Positions 12,089 through 21,276 of a stretch of 39,318 bases of DNA are shown in pieces. How positions within the stretch are numbered: position 1 is the stretch's first letter; each line of letters opens with the position of its first letter. A program made the position numbers and the translations under genes. The DNA is from Silvania hatchlandensis (GTDB lineage: Bacteria; Pseudomonadota; Gammaproteobacteria; Enterobacterales; Enterobacteriaceae). The notes beneath the pieces are model-generated. The model worked only from the letters and a program-made list of their open reading frames with translations, was not told the DNA's origin and ran no database searches. Location of the stretch: assembly GCF_025564065.1 (NCBI RefSeq), contig NZ_JAMGZK010000031.1:1-39318 (forward strand), read 5' to 3'.

Positions 12089-12117
12089 ATTATCTGGACT
12101 TCATTTCTGTTGTTCAA
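12089..12117 (-). promoter_or_regulatory. Sigma-70 promoter of the beta-glucoside operon
   Basis: On the minus strand TTGAAC (12112-12117) is separated by exactly 17 bases from GATAAT (12089-12094). Transcription would begin near 12082, about 20 bases before the RAT, giving the expected short attenuated leader. Confidence 0.65.
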
Positions 12118-12130
12118 TCTCCACTTGTTA

Positions 12131-12152
12131 AAAATGTGATCTACATTGAGTT
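12131..12152. promoter_or_regulatory. Candidate CRP-binding site
   Basis: AAATGTGATCTACATTGAG has one perfect CRP half-site (TGTGA) and a weak second half. Its centre is about 60 bases upstream of the predicted transcription start, the class I position also used in E. coli bgl. Catabolite control of a beta-glucoside operon is expected. The weak half-site keeps confidence low. Confidence 0.4.
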
Positions 12153-13641
12153 AATTCTTATCTGCTGCTTTCGCCAGGCTGAACCAAATCCCACTGGCAA
12201 GAATCAGTAACATTACGCCTGCGCTGCCCAGAGCCACGCTATGGGACGTGGTAAACGCCGCTCTTGCCGCCTGAATAATCGCCTCAGCCACCGAGGGGGA
12301 AAGATCCTGCGCCACCTTGACCGCCTCTCCAATCGACGAGGCCGCTTTTTCTGCAAGTGCGGCATCCAGCCCTGACGGTAAAACAATGGTTGCCGAAAAA
12401 CTGCGCGTTAGCAGCAAACCAAAGATAGCGATCCCAAGTCCTGCCCCAAGCTCGTAAGACATGGTTTCAATCGCCCCGGCGGCAGCCGCTTTTTCTTTTG
12501 GTGCCGCCGCCATAATGGCCGCCGTTGACGCCAGTAAAGCACTGGCCGCACTAAAACCAAGCAGCACCATCAACGCCCACGCGGTGTATTGTTGGGTGCT
12601 GAAATCAAGCTGCGATAAACCGAGGAAGCTGACAGCGCTCAGCCCCATCCCACCCGTAGCCACAATGCGTAACCCCAGCCGTCCTACCAGCACACCGGCA
12701 ATCGGGCCGCTAAAGCCGCTGGCGACCATCACCGGCAGCATAAACATCCCCGCCTCGAACGGTGTAAAGCCGTGAACGAACTGCAGTTCCTGCGCCATCA
12801 ACAGCTCAAAGCCCACCAGCGCGATCATCGCCGTCATCGCCATTACCACGCCGCTCAGGATAATGGGGTGGCAGAACAGGCGCATATCGATCATCGGGGT
12901 TTTCGCGCCCAGCTGAATCCGCACAAAAGTCAGGAGCAGCACTGCCCCGGTGAGTAAGGTCATCGCCACCAGCCACGGAGACATTGTCCCTTTCAGCGCG
13001 GTTTTGGCGCTGAAGACCAGCAGTAAAATCGCCACGATCAACATCAGCGCATGGTTGATATTCAGCGGTTGCTCTTGCCGTCCTTGCTGCGCAGGCACAA
13101 AGCGGGCCGCCAGGGTGATCACCAGAATCACAATCGGCACGTTGATTAAAAACACCGATCCCCAGTAGAAATGCTCCAGCAGCAGACCCCCCATCAACGG
13201 GCCAAACGCGGCGCCACCGGACCCAACCGCCGCCCACACGCCAAGGGCAATATTACGGTGTCTCGCTTCGACGAACAGCGTGCGAATACCCGCCAGCGTC
13301 GCCGGGATGATCATTGCCGCCCCAATGGCGAGCGTGGCCCTCGCCGCAATCAACCAGCCTGCCGTTGGCGCAAAAGCCGCCGCCAGCGACGACAGGCCAA
13401 ACAAAATACTGCCCAGCATGAGCAACCGTTTAAATCCGATCCGGTCCCCCAGGGCACCCATCGGCAGCACCATACCCGCCATTACCAGCGAATAAATATC
13501 GATGATCCACAGTAATTCGTTACCGCTTGCGCCTAACGTCATGCTCAATGTCGGCGCGGCGACGTGCAGCACCGTGGCGTCGATCGCCACCGGGATATAC
13601 ACCAGCACGATAATCACTAATGCTAACCACTGACGAAACAT
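12151..13641 (-). CDS. smvA: MFS efflux pump SmvA (DHA2 family)
   Basis: 496-residue, 14-segment drug:proton antiporter. The N-terminus MFRQWLALVIIVLVYIPVAI and motif C-like GAAFGPLMGGLLLEHFYWGS match Salmonella SmvA as I remember it, as does the length. SmvA exports methyl viologen, acriflavine and cationic biocides such as chlorhexidine. The ATG at 13641 is chosen over an in-frame start at 13671 because it matches the SmvA start and lies outside the operator at 13664-13679. The divergent TetR gene is the smvR repressor, as in Klebsiella and Salmonella. Confidence 0.93.
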   Translation of the reverse strand: MFRQWLALVIIVLVYIPVAIDATVLHVAAPTLSMTLGASGNELLWIIDIYSLVMAGMVLPMGALGDRIGFKRLLMLGSILFGLSSLAAAFAPTAGWLIAARATLAIGAAMIIPATLAGIRTLFVEARHRNIALGVWAAVGSGGAAFGPLMGGLLLEHFYWGSVFLINVPIVILVITLAARFVPAQQGRQEQPLNINHALMLIVAILLLVFSAKTALKGTMSPWLVAMTLLTGAVLLLTFVRIQLGAKTPMIDMRLFCHPIILSGVVMAMTAMIALVGFELLMAQELQFVHGFTPFEAGMFMLPVMVASGFSGPIAGVLVGRLGLRIVATGGMGLSAVSFLGLSQLDFSTQQYTAWALMVLLGFSAASALLASTAAIMAAAPKEKAAAAGAIETMSYELGAGLGIAIFGLLLTRSFSATIVLPSGLDAALAEKAASSIGEAVKVAQDLSPSVAEAIIQAARAAFTTSHSVALGSAGVMLLILASGIWFSLAKAADKN

Positions 13642-13663
13642 AAAATCCCTTCTGTTACAAAAC

Positions 13664-13679
13664 CTGGACACATGTCCAG
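13664..13679. promoter_or_regulatory. Operator 1 between smvA and smvR
   Basis: CTGGACA-CA-TGTCCAG is a perfect 7-bp inverted repeat with a 2-base centre. It lies just downstream of a plausible smvA promoter on the minus strand (TGGACA, 16 bases, TAGGAT). TetR-type SmvR binding here would block smvA transcription. Confidence 0.7.
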
Positions 13680-13698
13680 AATGCGATCCTACGGAAAG

Positions 13699-13714
13699 TT
13701 GAACGCATGTCCAG
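13699..13714. promoter_or_regulatory. Operator 2 between smvA and smvR
   Basis: TTGAACGCATGTCCAG matches operator 1 at 12 or 13 of 16 positions, keeping one full half-site (CATGTCCAG). The two copies are 35 bases apart, between start and start, about 3.3 helical turns. Its left part also resembles a -35 element (TTGAAC) for smvR, which would give autoregulation. Confidence 0.5.
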
Positions 13715-13756
13715 CTTTTTGTTACACTCGTTGACCCCGGGTTGAGAGTGATAAAA

Positions 13757-14332
13757 ATGAGCTATCTGAGCAAGGAACAACGGCGAGAAGCGATCCTGCA
13801 GGCTGCGATGCGCGTGGCGTTGAGTGAAGGATTTACCAACATGACCGTCAGACGCATCGCCAGTGAAGCGCAAGTGGCAGCAGGCCAGGTGCATCACCAC
13901 TTTGCCTCTGCCGGGGAGCTGAAATCGCAGGCCTTTGTCCGGCTGATCCGCGCCCTGCTGGATGCAGAAGTGGTGGCTGAAAACGCCAGCTGGCGCGAGC
14001 GTCTACACGCCATGCTCGGCAGCGATGACGGCAGCTTTGAGCCCTACGTCCGCCTGTGGCGAGAAGCTCAACTGTTAGCGACCCGCGATGCCGAGATAAA
14101 AAGCGCCTACGTGCTGACCATGGAAATGTGGCATCAGGAAACGGTGGCAATTATTCGCGCCGGAGCTGCAGCGCAGGCATTTACCCTGAAAGATCGCGCC
14201 GAAAATATCGCCTGGCGTTTAATTGGATTGGTCTGCGGACTGGACGGTTTTTACGTACTAAATATTCCAGACATGGACGATACCGCGTTTAATCAGCACC
14301 TTGACACTTTAATTGGCCTCGAATTGTATTAA
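13757..14332 (+). CDS. smvR: TetR-family repressor SmvR
   Basis: 191-residue TetR regulator. The helix-turn-helix is at about residues 12-55 (AILQAAMRVALSEGF, then RRIASEAQVAAGQVHHHF), with a helical ligand domain after it. It is divergent from smvA, as in other enterobacteria where loss of SmvR raises SmvA-mediated chlorhexidine tolerance. The ATG at 13757 gives MSYLSKEQRREAIL, the expected start; an upstream TTG at 13742 is less likely. No frameshift or stop is seen, so repression should be intact. Confidence 0.9.
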   Translation: MSYLSKEQRREAILQAAMRVALSEGFTNMTVRRIASEAQVAAGQVHHHFASAGELKSQAFVRLIRALLDAEVVAENASWRERLHAMLGSDDGSFEPYVRLWREAQLLATRDAEIKSAYVLTMEMWHQETVAIIRAGAAAQAFTLKDRAENIAWRLIGLVCGLDGFYVLNIPDMDDTAFNQHLDTLIGLELY

Positions 14333-14378
14333 CCCTTATTGGTTATAAAGAGATAACTGTTACGATTAGTAACACATT

Positions 14379-14424
14379 AAGCGTACCCACATCTCCCTTC
14401 TAAACTCAGGGGTTCGCTTTTTTA
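14379..14424 (+). terminator. Intrinsic terminator after smvR
   Basis: AAGCG-TA-CCC and GGG-(G)TT-CGCTT pair across a 20-base loop and are followed by a T-run (CGCTTTTTTATC). It lies 47 bases after the smvR stop and should insulate narU. Confidence 0.6.
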
Positions 14425-14433
14425 TCTATCCTT

Positions 14434-14462
14434 TCAGAAGCATCCGAAACACATCCTATAAT
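14434..14462 (+). promoter_or_regulatory. Possible sigma-S-type promoter of narU
   Basis: A consensus -10 hexamer TATAAT at 14457-14462 is preceded by C (CCTATAATCT), with only a poor -35 (TTCAGA region). A C before the -10 and a weak -35 are typical of sigma-S promoters, and E. coli narU/narZ expression is known to depend on RpoS. The 5' leader would be about 70 bases. Confidence 0.35.
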
Positions 14463-14536
14463 CTCTCATCAGAAGATCATGCATCTGCCTGATTGTATTT
14501 CTCTTTCTGCCATTTACGGATAAGCAAGAGGGTAAT

Positions 14537-15925
14537 ATGTCACAACATGAGAAGAATAATCATTATCTTTTAAAAGAGTGGAAGCCGGAAAATAAAGCGT
14601 TTTGGGAAAATAAAGGCAAGCATATTGCGCGACGAAATTTAGTGATCTCCGTGGCCTGCCTGCTGCTGGCATTTTGCGTATGGATGTTATTTAGTGCAGT
14701 TGCGGTGAATCTGAATAAAGTGGGATTTAATTTCACGACCGATCAGCTGTTTATGTTAACCGCCCTGCCGTCGCTCTCCGGTGCCATATTACGCGTTCCC
14801 TGGTCCTTTATGGTGCCGATATTTGGCGGTCGCTACTGGACGGTGATCAGCACCGTTATTCTGATTATCCCCTGCGTGTGGCTGGGCATCGCGGTGCAGA
14901 ACACCGCCACGCCATACACGGTCTTTATCATCATCGCCCTGCTGTGCGGTTTTGCCGGGGCCAACTTCGCCTCCAGCATGGGCAATATCAGCTTCTTCTT
15001 CCCGAAAGCCAGACAAGGCAGCGCGCTGGGGATCAACGGCGGGCTGGGTAATCTGGGCGTCAGCGTGATGCAGATGGTGGCCCCGGTGGTGATCTTCCTG
15101 CCGATATTCACCTTCCTCGGCGTGCACGGAGTGCCACAGGAAGATGGCTCGACCCTGTCGCTGGCAAACGCAGCCTGGGTCTGGGCCCCGCTGCTGCTGC
15201 TGGCAACCCTTGCCGCCTTTTTCGGCATGAACGATATCGCCAGCGCCAAAGCGACTATCGCCAGCCAACTGCCGGTGCTGAAACGCCTGCATCTGTGGCT
15301 GCTGAGCCTGCTTTATCTGGCAACCTTCGGCTCGTTTATCGGCTTTTCTGCCGGGTTTGCGATGCTGTCGAAAACCCAGTTCCCGGATGTCAACATCCTG
15401 CATCTCGCCTTCTTTGGCCCGCTGCTCGGCGCGCTGGCACGATCCGCCGGAGGGGTTATTTCCGATAAGCTCGGCGGCGTGCGCGTCACACTTATCAACT
15501 TCGTCTTTATGGCGGTCTTCACCGCCCTGCTGTTCCTCACCCTGCCGGGCTCCGGCTCCGGCAACTTTACCGCGTTCTTCCTGGTGTTTATGGGGCTGTT
15601 CCTCACCGCCGGGCTGGGCAGCGGATCGACCTTCCAGATGATTGCGGTCATCTTCCGGCAAATCACCGTCTACAGAGTGAAACTGCACGGCGGCAGCGAC
15701 GAGCAGGCGCAGAAAGAGGCCGTCTCGGATACCGCCGCGGCGCTGGGCTTTATCTCAGCGATTGGCGCCGTCGGCGGGTTCTTCATCCCCAAAGCCTTCG
15801 GGACCTCGCTGGCGATGACCGGCTCGCCAGTGGGTGCAATGAAAGTCTTCCTGGTGTTCTACATCGCCTGCGTGTTTATCACCTGGCTGGTGTATGGCCG
15901 CCGTCAAAAACACGTCAAACCATAA
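14537..15925 (+). CDS. narU: Nitrate/nitrite transporter NarU
   Basis: 462-residue MFS protein of the nitrate/nitrite porter family with 12 membrane segments. The cytoplasmic N-terminus (YLLKEWKPENKAFWENKGKH) and the nitrate signature GFAGANFASSMGNISFFFPK are plain, with a second NNP-type motif FLTAGLGSGSTFQMIAVIFR near residue 350. It is closer to NarU than to NarK in my recollection of the N-terminus, and it stands before narZ without narXL, which also indicates the NarU system. It exchanges nitrate and nitrite across the inner membrane. A GAGGG ribosome site precedes the ATG. Confidence 0.93.
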   Translation: MSQHEKNNHYLLKEWKPENKAFWENKGKHIARRNLVISVACLLLAFCVWMLFSAVAVNLNKVGFNFTTDQLFMLTALPSLSGAILRVPWSFMVPIFGGRYWTVISTVILIIPCVWLGIAVQNTATPYTVFIIIALLCGFAGANFASSMGNISFFFPKARQGSALGINGGLGNLGVSVMQMVAPVVIFLPIFTFLGVHGVPQEDGSTLSLANAAWVWAPLLLLATLAAFFGMNDIASAKATIASQLPVLKRLHLWLLSLLYLATFGSFIGFSAGFAMLSKTQFPDVNILHLAFFGPLLGALARSAGGVISDKLGGVRVTLINFVFMAVFTALLFLTLPGSGSGNFTAFFLVFMGLFLTAGLGSGSTFQMIAVIFRQITVYRVKLHGGSDEQAQKEAVSDTAAALGFISAIGAVGGFFIPKAFGTSLAMTGSPVGAMKVFLVFYIACVFITWLVYGRRQKHVKP

Positions 15926-15994
15926 CGATGTTATTCACTTTTTTGTGAGCAGTGTAACCGCGGGGGCAGGCGTCGCCCCGTCAGGAGATACGTC

Positions 15995-18900
15995 ATGAGT
16001 AAACTGTTGGATCGTTTCCGCTATTTTAAACAAAAAGGCGACACCTTCGCCGACGGGCACGGCCAGGTGATGCACAGTAATCGCGACTGGGAGGACAGCT
16101 ATCGTCAACGCTGGCAGTTCGATAAAATTGTGCGATCCACCCACGGGGTAAACTGTACCGGCTCCTGTAGCTGGAAAATTTACGTCAAGAATGGTCTGGT
16201 GACGTGGGAAACGCAGCAGACCGACTATCCCCGCACCCGCCCCGACCTGCCGAATCACGAACCGCGCGGCTGCCCGCGTGGGGCAAGCTACTCCTGGTAT
16301 CTGTACAGCGCCAACCGCCTGAAGTACCCGCTGGCGCGTAAAAAGCTGATTGAGCTGTGGCGCGAGGCGCTGGGCCAGCACAGCGATCCGGTTAACGCCT
16401 GGAACGCGATCATGAGCGACCCGCAAAAGACCCTCAGCTACAAGCAGGCCCGCGGACACGGCGGGTTTATCCGCTCCAGTTGGAAAGAGCTGAACCAGCT
16501 GATCGCCGCCGCCAACGTCTGGACGATTAAACACTACGGCCCGGATCGCGTGGCGGGCTTCTCACCGATCCCGGCAATGTCGATGGTCTCTTACGCCGCC
16601 GGAACGCGCTATCTCTCCCTGCTCGGCGGCACCTGCCTGAGCTTCTACGACTGGTACTGTGACCTGCCGCCCGCCTCGCCGATGACCTGGGGTGAACAGA
16701 CTGACGTCCCGGAATCCGCCGACTGGTACAACTCCAGCTATATCATTGCCTGGGGCTCAAACGTGCCGCAGACCCGCACCCCGGATGCCCACTTCTTTAC
16801 CGAAGTCCGTTACAAAGGCACCAAAACCATCGCCATTACCCCCGACTTCTCGGAAGTTGCCAAACTCAGCGACCAGTGGCTGGCCCCGAAACAAGGCACC
16901 GACAGCGCTCTGGCCATGGCCATGGGCCATGTGATCCTCAAAGAGTTCCACCTCGATAACCCGAGCGACTACTTCCTCAACTACTGCCGCCGCTACACGG
17001 ACATGCCGATGCTGGTGATGCTGGACGCGCGCGAGGACGGTAGCCTTGTCCCCGGCCGGATGTTGCGCGCCTCTGACCTCGCCGACGGGCTGGGCGAAGG
17101 CAATAATCCGGAGTGGAAAACGGTCGCCTTCAATAGCGCGGGCGATCTGGTGGTGCCCAACGGCTCTATCGGCTTCCGCTGGGGCGAAAAAGGCAAATGG
17201 AACCTGGAAGCGCTGGCGGCGGGCCAGGAGACCGACCTGACCCTGTCCCTGCTGGGTACCCACAGCGAGGTGGCCAACGTCGCCTTCCCGTACTTTGGCG
17301 GTAACGAGAATCCGCATTTTCGCAGCGTGAAACAGGACCCGGTGCTTGTCCGCAAGGTGCCGGCCAAAACCCTCACCCTGGTTGATGGCAGCCAGATGCG
17401 GGTGGCCAGCGTGTATGACCTGGTGCTGGCGAACTACGGCCTTGACCGCGGGCTGGACGACGTGAACGCGGCAAAAGAGTACGCCGAGGTCAAAGCCTAC
17501 ACTCCAGCCTGGGGGGAGCAAATCACCGGCGTCCCGCGTCGTCATATCGAGCAGATTGCCCGCGAGTTCGCCGACACCGCCCATAAGACACATGGCCGGT
17601 CGATGATTATCCTCGGGGCCGGGGTAAACCACTGGTATCACATGGACATGAACTACCGGGGGATGATCAACATGCTGGTGTTCTGCGGCTGCGTCGGTAA
17701 GAGCGGCGGCGGCTGGTCGCACTATGTCGGCCAGGAGAAGCTGCGGCCGCAAACCGGCTGGCTGCCGCTGGCCTTCGCCCTGGACTGGAACCGCCCGCCG
17801 CGCCAGATGAACAGCACTTCGTATTTCTACAACCATGCCAGCCAGTGGCGTTATGAAAAACTCACCTCCCAGGAACTGCTCTCCCCGCTGGCAGACGCGT
17901 CGAAGTTCACCGGGCACCTGATTGACTTTAACGTCCGCGCCGAGCGCATGGGCTGGCTTCCGTCCGCCCCGCAGCTGAACCTCAATCCGCTGCACATCAA
18001 AGCGCAGGCAGAAGCGGTCGGGATGTCCCCCCAGGAGTACACCGCCCAGGCGCTGAAGTCCGGCGATATCCGCATGGCCTGCGAGCAGCCCGACAGCGGC
18101 AAAAACCACCCGCGCAACCTGTTCGTCTGGCGCTCTAACCTGCTGGGCTCCTCCGGCAAAGGTCACGAGTACATGCTCAAGTACCTGTTGGGCACCGAAA
18201 GCGGCATTCAGGGTGAGGATCTGGGCTCGACCGATGACGTTAAGCCCGAAGAGGTGGAGTGGCAAACCGCCGCCATCGAGGGCAAGCTGGATCTGCTGGT
18301 GACCCTCGATTTCCGCATGTCCAGCACCTGCCTGTTCTCGGACATCGTGCTGCCGACCGCCACCTGGTACGAAAAAGACGACATGAATACCTCGGATATG
18401 CATCCGTTTATTCATCCGCTCTCTGCCGCCGTCGACCCGGCGTGGGAATCACGCAGCGACTGGGATATCTACAAAGGCCTCGCCAAAGTCTTCTCGGAGG
18501 TGTGCGTGGGCCATCTGGGTAACGAAACCGACGTGGTATTGCAACCCCTGCAGCATGACTCCCCGGCTGAGCTGTCGCAACCATTCGACATTGCCGACTG
18601 GCGCAAAGGCGAGTGCGACCTGATCCCCGGTAAAACCGCGCCCAACATCGCCGTGGTGGAGCGTAACTACCCGGAAACTTACGAACGCTTCACCGCCCTC
18701 GGCCCGCTGCTGGACAAGCTTGGCAACGGCGGCAAAGGCATCTCGTGGAATACCCAGGAGGAGGTCGATTTCCTCGGCAAGCTGAATTACGTCAAGCTCG
18801 ACGGCCCGGCGAAAGGCCGTCCGTGCATTGAGACGGCGATTGACGCCTCGGAGGTGATCCTCGCCCTGGCGCCAGAAACCAACGGCCACGTGGCGGTAAA

Positions 18901-19735
18901 AGCCTGGGAGGCCCTCAGCGAATTTACCGGACGCGAGCACAGCCACCTGGCGCTGAACAAGGAAGACGAGAAAATTCGCTTCCGCGATATCCAGGCCCAG
19001 CCGCGCAAAATCATCTCCAGCCCGACCTGGTCCGGCATTGAGAGTGAGCATGTCTCCTACAACGCCGGATACACCAACGTCCACGAGCTGATCCCGTGGC
19101 GCACGCTGTCCGGGCGTCAGCAGCTGTATCAGGATCACCAGTGGATGCGCGCCTTCGGTGAGAGCCTGGTGGCCTATCGTCCGCCGATTGATACCCGCAG
19201 CGTAACGCACATGCGCGAGATCCCGCCGAACGGCTTCCCGGAAAAAGCACTTAACTTCCTGACGCCGCACCAGAAATGGGGCATTCACTCCACCTACAGC
19301 GAAAACCTGCTGATGCAGACCTTGTCGCGCGGGGGGCCAATTGTGTGGATCAGCGAAACCGATGCCAGAGAGTTGGGCATCGAAGATAACGACTGGATCG
19401 AGTGTTTCAACGCTAACGGGGCCTTAACCGCCCGCGCGGTGGTCAGCCAGCGCGTGCCGCCGGGAATGACCATGATGTATCACGCTCAGGAACGCATTCT
19501 GAACATTCCGGGTTCCGAAGTGACCGGACGCCGTGGCGGGATCCACAACTCGGTGACCCGCGTCTGCCCAAAACCAACGCACATGATCGGCGGCTACGCC
19601 CAGCTGGCATACAGCTTCAACTACTACGGCACGGTGGGCTCGAACCGCGACGAGTTCATCATGATCCGCAAAATGAAAAACATTAACTGGCTGGATGGCG
19701 AAGGTCGGGATCAGGTTCAGGAGGCGAAAAAATGA
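15995..19735 (+). CDS. narZ: Respiratory nitrate reductase 2, alpha subunit NarZ
   Basis: 1246-residue molybdenum bis-MGD catalytic subunit that reduces nitrate to nitrite on the cytoplasmic side. His50, Cys54, Cys58 and Cys93 (STHGVNCTGSCSW, RGCPRGASYSW) are placed exactly as needed for the FS0 [4Fe-4S] cluster. The Mo-site region NSSYIIAWGSNVPQTRTPDA is intact. Length equals E. coli NarZ. The C-terminal MGD-binding domain ends with GTVGSNRDEF. A TCAGGAG ribosome site precedes the start, and its stop overlaps narY by 4 bases. Assigned narZ rather than narG from narU and the nhoA/smvA neighbourhood. Confidence 0.94.
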   Translation: MSKLLDRFRYFKQKGDTFADGHGQVMHSNRDWEDSYRQRWQFDKIVRSTHGVNCTGSCSWKIYVKNGLVTWETQQTDYPRTRPDLPNHEPRGCPRGASYSWYLYSANRLKYPLARKKLIELWREALGQHSDPVNAWNAIMSDPQKTLSYKQARGHGGFIRSSWKELNQLIAAANVWTIKHYGPDRVAGFSPIPAMSMVSYAAGTRYLSLLGGTCLSFYDWYCDLPPASPMTWGEQTDVPESADWYNSSYIIAWGSNVPQTRTPDAHFFTEVRYKGTKTIAITPDFSEVAKLSDQWLAPKQGTDSALAMAMGHVILKEFHLDNPSDYFLNYCRRYTDMPMLVMLDAREDGSLVPGRMLRASDLADGLGEGNNPEWKTVAFNSAGDLVVPNGSIGFRWGEKGKWNLEALAAGQETDLTLSLLGTHSEVANVAFPYFGGNENPHFRSVKQDPVLVRKVPAKTLTLVDGSQMRVASVYDLVLANYGLDRGLDDVNAAKEYAEVKAYTPAWGEQITGVPRRHIEQIAREFADTAHKTHGRSMIILGAGVNHWYHMDMNYRGMINMLVFCGCVGKSGGGWSHYVGQEKLRPQTGWLPLAFALDWNRPPRQMNSTSYFYNHASQWRYEKLTSQELLSPLADASKFTGHLIDFNVRAERMGWLPSAPQLNLNPLHIKAQAEAVGMSPQEYTAQALKSGDIRMACEQPDSGKNHPRNLFVWRSNLLGSSGKGHEYMLKYLLGTESGIQGEDLGSTDDVKPEEVEWQTAAIEGKLDLLVTLDFRMSSTCLFSDIVLPTATWYEKDDMNTSDMHPFIHPLSAAVDPAWESRSDWDIYKGLAKVFSEVCVGHLGNETDVVLQPLQHDSPAELSQPFDIADWRKGECDLIPGKTAPNIAVVERNYPETYERFTALGPLLDKLGNGGKGISWNTQEEVDFLGKLNYVKLDGPAKGRPCIETAIDASEVILALAPETNGHVAVKAWEALSEFTGREHSHLALNKEDEKIRFRDIQAQPRKIISSPTWSGIESEHVSYNAGYTNVHELIPWRTLSGRQQLYQDHQWMRAFGESLVAYRPPIDTRSVTHMREIPPNGFPEKALNFLTPHQKWGIHSTYSENLLMQTLSRGGPIVWISETDARELGIEDNDWIECFNANGALTARAVVSQRVPPGMTMMYHAQERILNIPGSEVTGRRGGIHNSVTRVCPKPTHMIGGYAQLAYSFNYYGTVGSNRDEFIMIRKMKNINWLDGEGRDQVQEAKK

Positions 19736-21276
19736 AAATACGCTCACAGGTTGGAATGGTACTGAATCTCGACAAATGCATCGGCTGCCACACCTGCTCG
19801 GTCACCTGTAAAAACGTCTGGACCGGGCGCGAAGGGATGGAGTACGCCTGGTTTAACAACGTCGAAACCAAGCCGGGCATCGGTTATCCGAAGAACTGGG
19901 AAGACCAGGAGCAGTGGCAAGGCGGCTGGATCCGCGGTATTTCGGGCAAGCTGACCCCGCGTCTGGGTGGCAAGCTGGGTGTGCTGTCAAAAATCTTCGC
20001 TAATCCGGTGATGCCGCAGATCGACGACTATTACGAACCTTTCACCTTCGATTATCAGGATCTGCACCGCGCCCCGGAGGGGGATCATCTGCCCACTGCC
20101 CGCCCGCGCTCGCTGATTGACGGCAAGCGGATGGATAAAATCAAATGGGGGCCGAACTGGGAAGAGCTGCTCGGCGGCGAGTTCGAGAAACGCGCCCGGG
20201 ATCGTAACTTCGACAAGATGCAGAAGGAGATGTACGGCCAGTTCGAAAACACCTTCATGATGTACCTTCCGCGTCTGTGCGAACACTGCCTGAACCCAAG
20301 CTGCGTAGCGACCTGCCCGAGTGGCGCCATCTACAAGCGTGAAGAAGACGGCATTGTGCTGATCGATCAGGACAAATGCCGCGGCTGGCGTTTGTGCATC
20401 AGCGGCTGTCCGTACAAAAAAATCTACTTCAACTGGAAGAGCGGCAAATCAGAAAAATGCATCTTCTGCTATCCGCGCATTGAATCCGGCCAGCCGACGG
20501 TGTGCTCAGAAACCTGCGTCGGGCGCATTCGCTACCTCGGCGTGCTGTTGTACGACGCGGATCGCATTGAAGAAGCGGCCAGCACCGAACATGAAACCGA
20601 TCTGTATGAACGCCAGTGCGACGTGTTCCTCAACCCGCACGACCCGGCGGTCATTGAAGAGGCGTTCAAACAAGGCATTCCGCAGAACGTAATCGAAGCG
20701 GCTCAGCGCTCGCCGGTCTACAAAATGGCGATGGACTGGAAGCTGGCTCTGCCGCTGCACCCGGAATACCGTACCCTGCCGATGGTATGGTACGTGCCGC
20801 CACTGTCGCCGATCCAGTCCTACGCCGACGCAGGCGGCCTGCCGCAGACCGACAGCATCCTGCCAGCGGTGGAAAGCCTGCGTATTCCGGTGCAGTACCT
20901 GGCAAACATGCTCAGTGCGGGCGATACCGGCCCGGTGCTGCGCGCCCTGAAGCGCATGATGGCAATGCGTCACTACAAACGTTCCCAGACCGTCGAGGGG
21001 GTCACTGACACCCGCGCCATTGAAGAGGTCGGCTTAAGCGTCGAGCAGGTGGAAGAGATGTACCGCTATCTCGCTATCGCCAACTACGAAGACCGCTTTG
21101 TGATCCCGACCAGCCACCGGGAGATGGCCCGCGACGCCTTCCCGGAGAAAAACGGCTGCGGCTTTACCTTCGGTGACGGCTGCCACGGCTCCGACACCAA
21201 ATTCAACCTGTTCAACAGCAGTCGCATCGACGCCATTAACATTACCGAGGTGCGTGAACACGGGGAGGGAGAGTAA
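19732..21276 (+). CDS. narY: Respiratory nitrate reductase 2, beta subunit NarY
   Basis: 514-residue electron-transfer subunit with four iron-sulfur clusters linking NarV haem to NarZ. Cysteine groups are visible at residues 16-26 (CIGCHTCSVTC), about 184-196 (CEHCLNPSCVATC), 217-227 (CRGWRLCISGC) and about 244-263 (CIFC, CSETC). Trp replaces one Cys in CRGWRLC, the usual mark of the [3Fe-4S] cluster in NarH/NarY. Cytoplasmic, membrane-associated. Overlaps narZ by 4 bases and narW by 1 base. Confidence 0.94.
   Translation: MKIRSQVGMVLNLDKCIGCHTCSVTCKNVWTGREGMEYAWFNNVETKPGIGYPKNWEDQEQWQGGWIRGISGKLTPRLGGKLGVLSKIFANPVMPQIDDYYEPFTFDYQDLHRAPEGDHLPTARPRSLIDGKRMDKIKWGPNWEELLGGEFEKRARDRNFDKMQKEMYGQFENTFMMYLPRLCEHCLNPSCVATCPSGAIYKREEDGIVLIDQDKCRGWRLCISGCPYKKIYFNWKSGKSEKCIFCYPRIESGQPTVCSETCVGRIRYLGVLLYDADRIEEAASTEHETDLYERQCDVFLNPHDPAVIEEAFKQGIPQNVIEAAQRSPVYKMAMDWKLALPLHPEYRTLPMVWYVPPLSPIQSYADAGGLPQTDSILPAVESLRIPVQYLANMLSAGDTGPVLRALKRMMAMRHYKRSQTVEGVTDTRAIEEVGLSVEQVEEMYRYLAIANYEDRFVIPTSHREMARDAFPEKNGCGFTFGDGCHGSDTKFNLFNSSRIDAINITEVREHGEGE

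Noticed and set aside
15926..15994. Small GC hairpin between narU and narZ
   Set aside because: GGGGCAGGCGTCGCCCCG can fold but has no T-run and sits in the narZ leader; narU-narZ cotranscription is not excluded by it.
16757..18415. 552-codon antisense open frame inside narZ
   Set aside because: Shadow of GC-rich coding sequence; low-complexity His/Gln/Arg-rich translation, no family motifs, no ribosome site.
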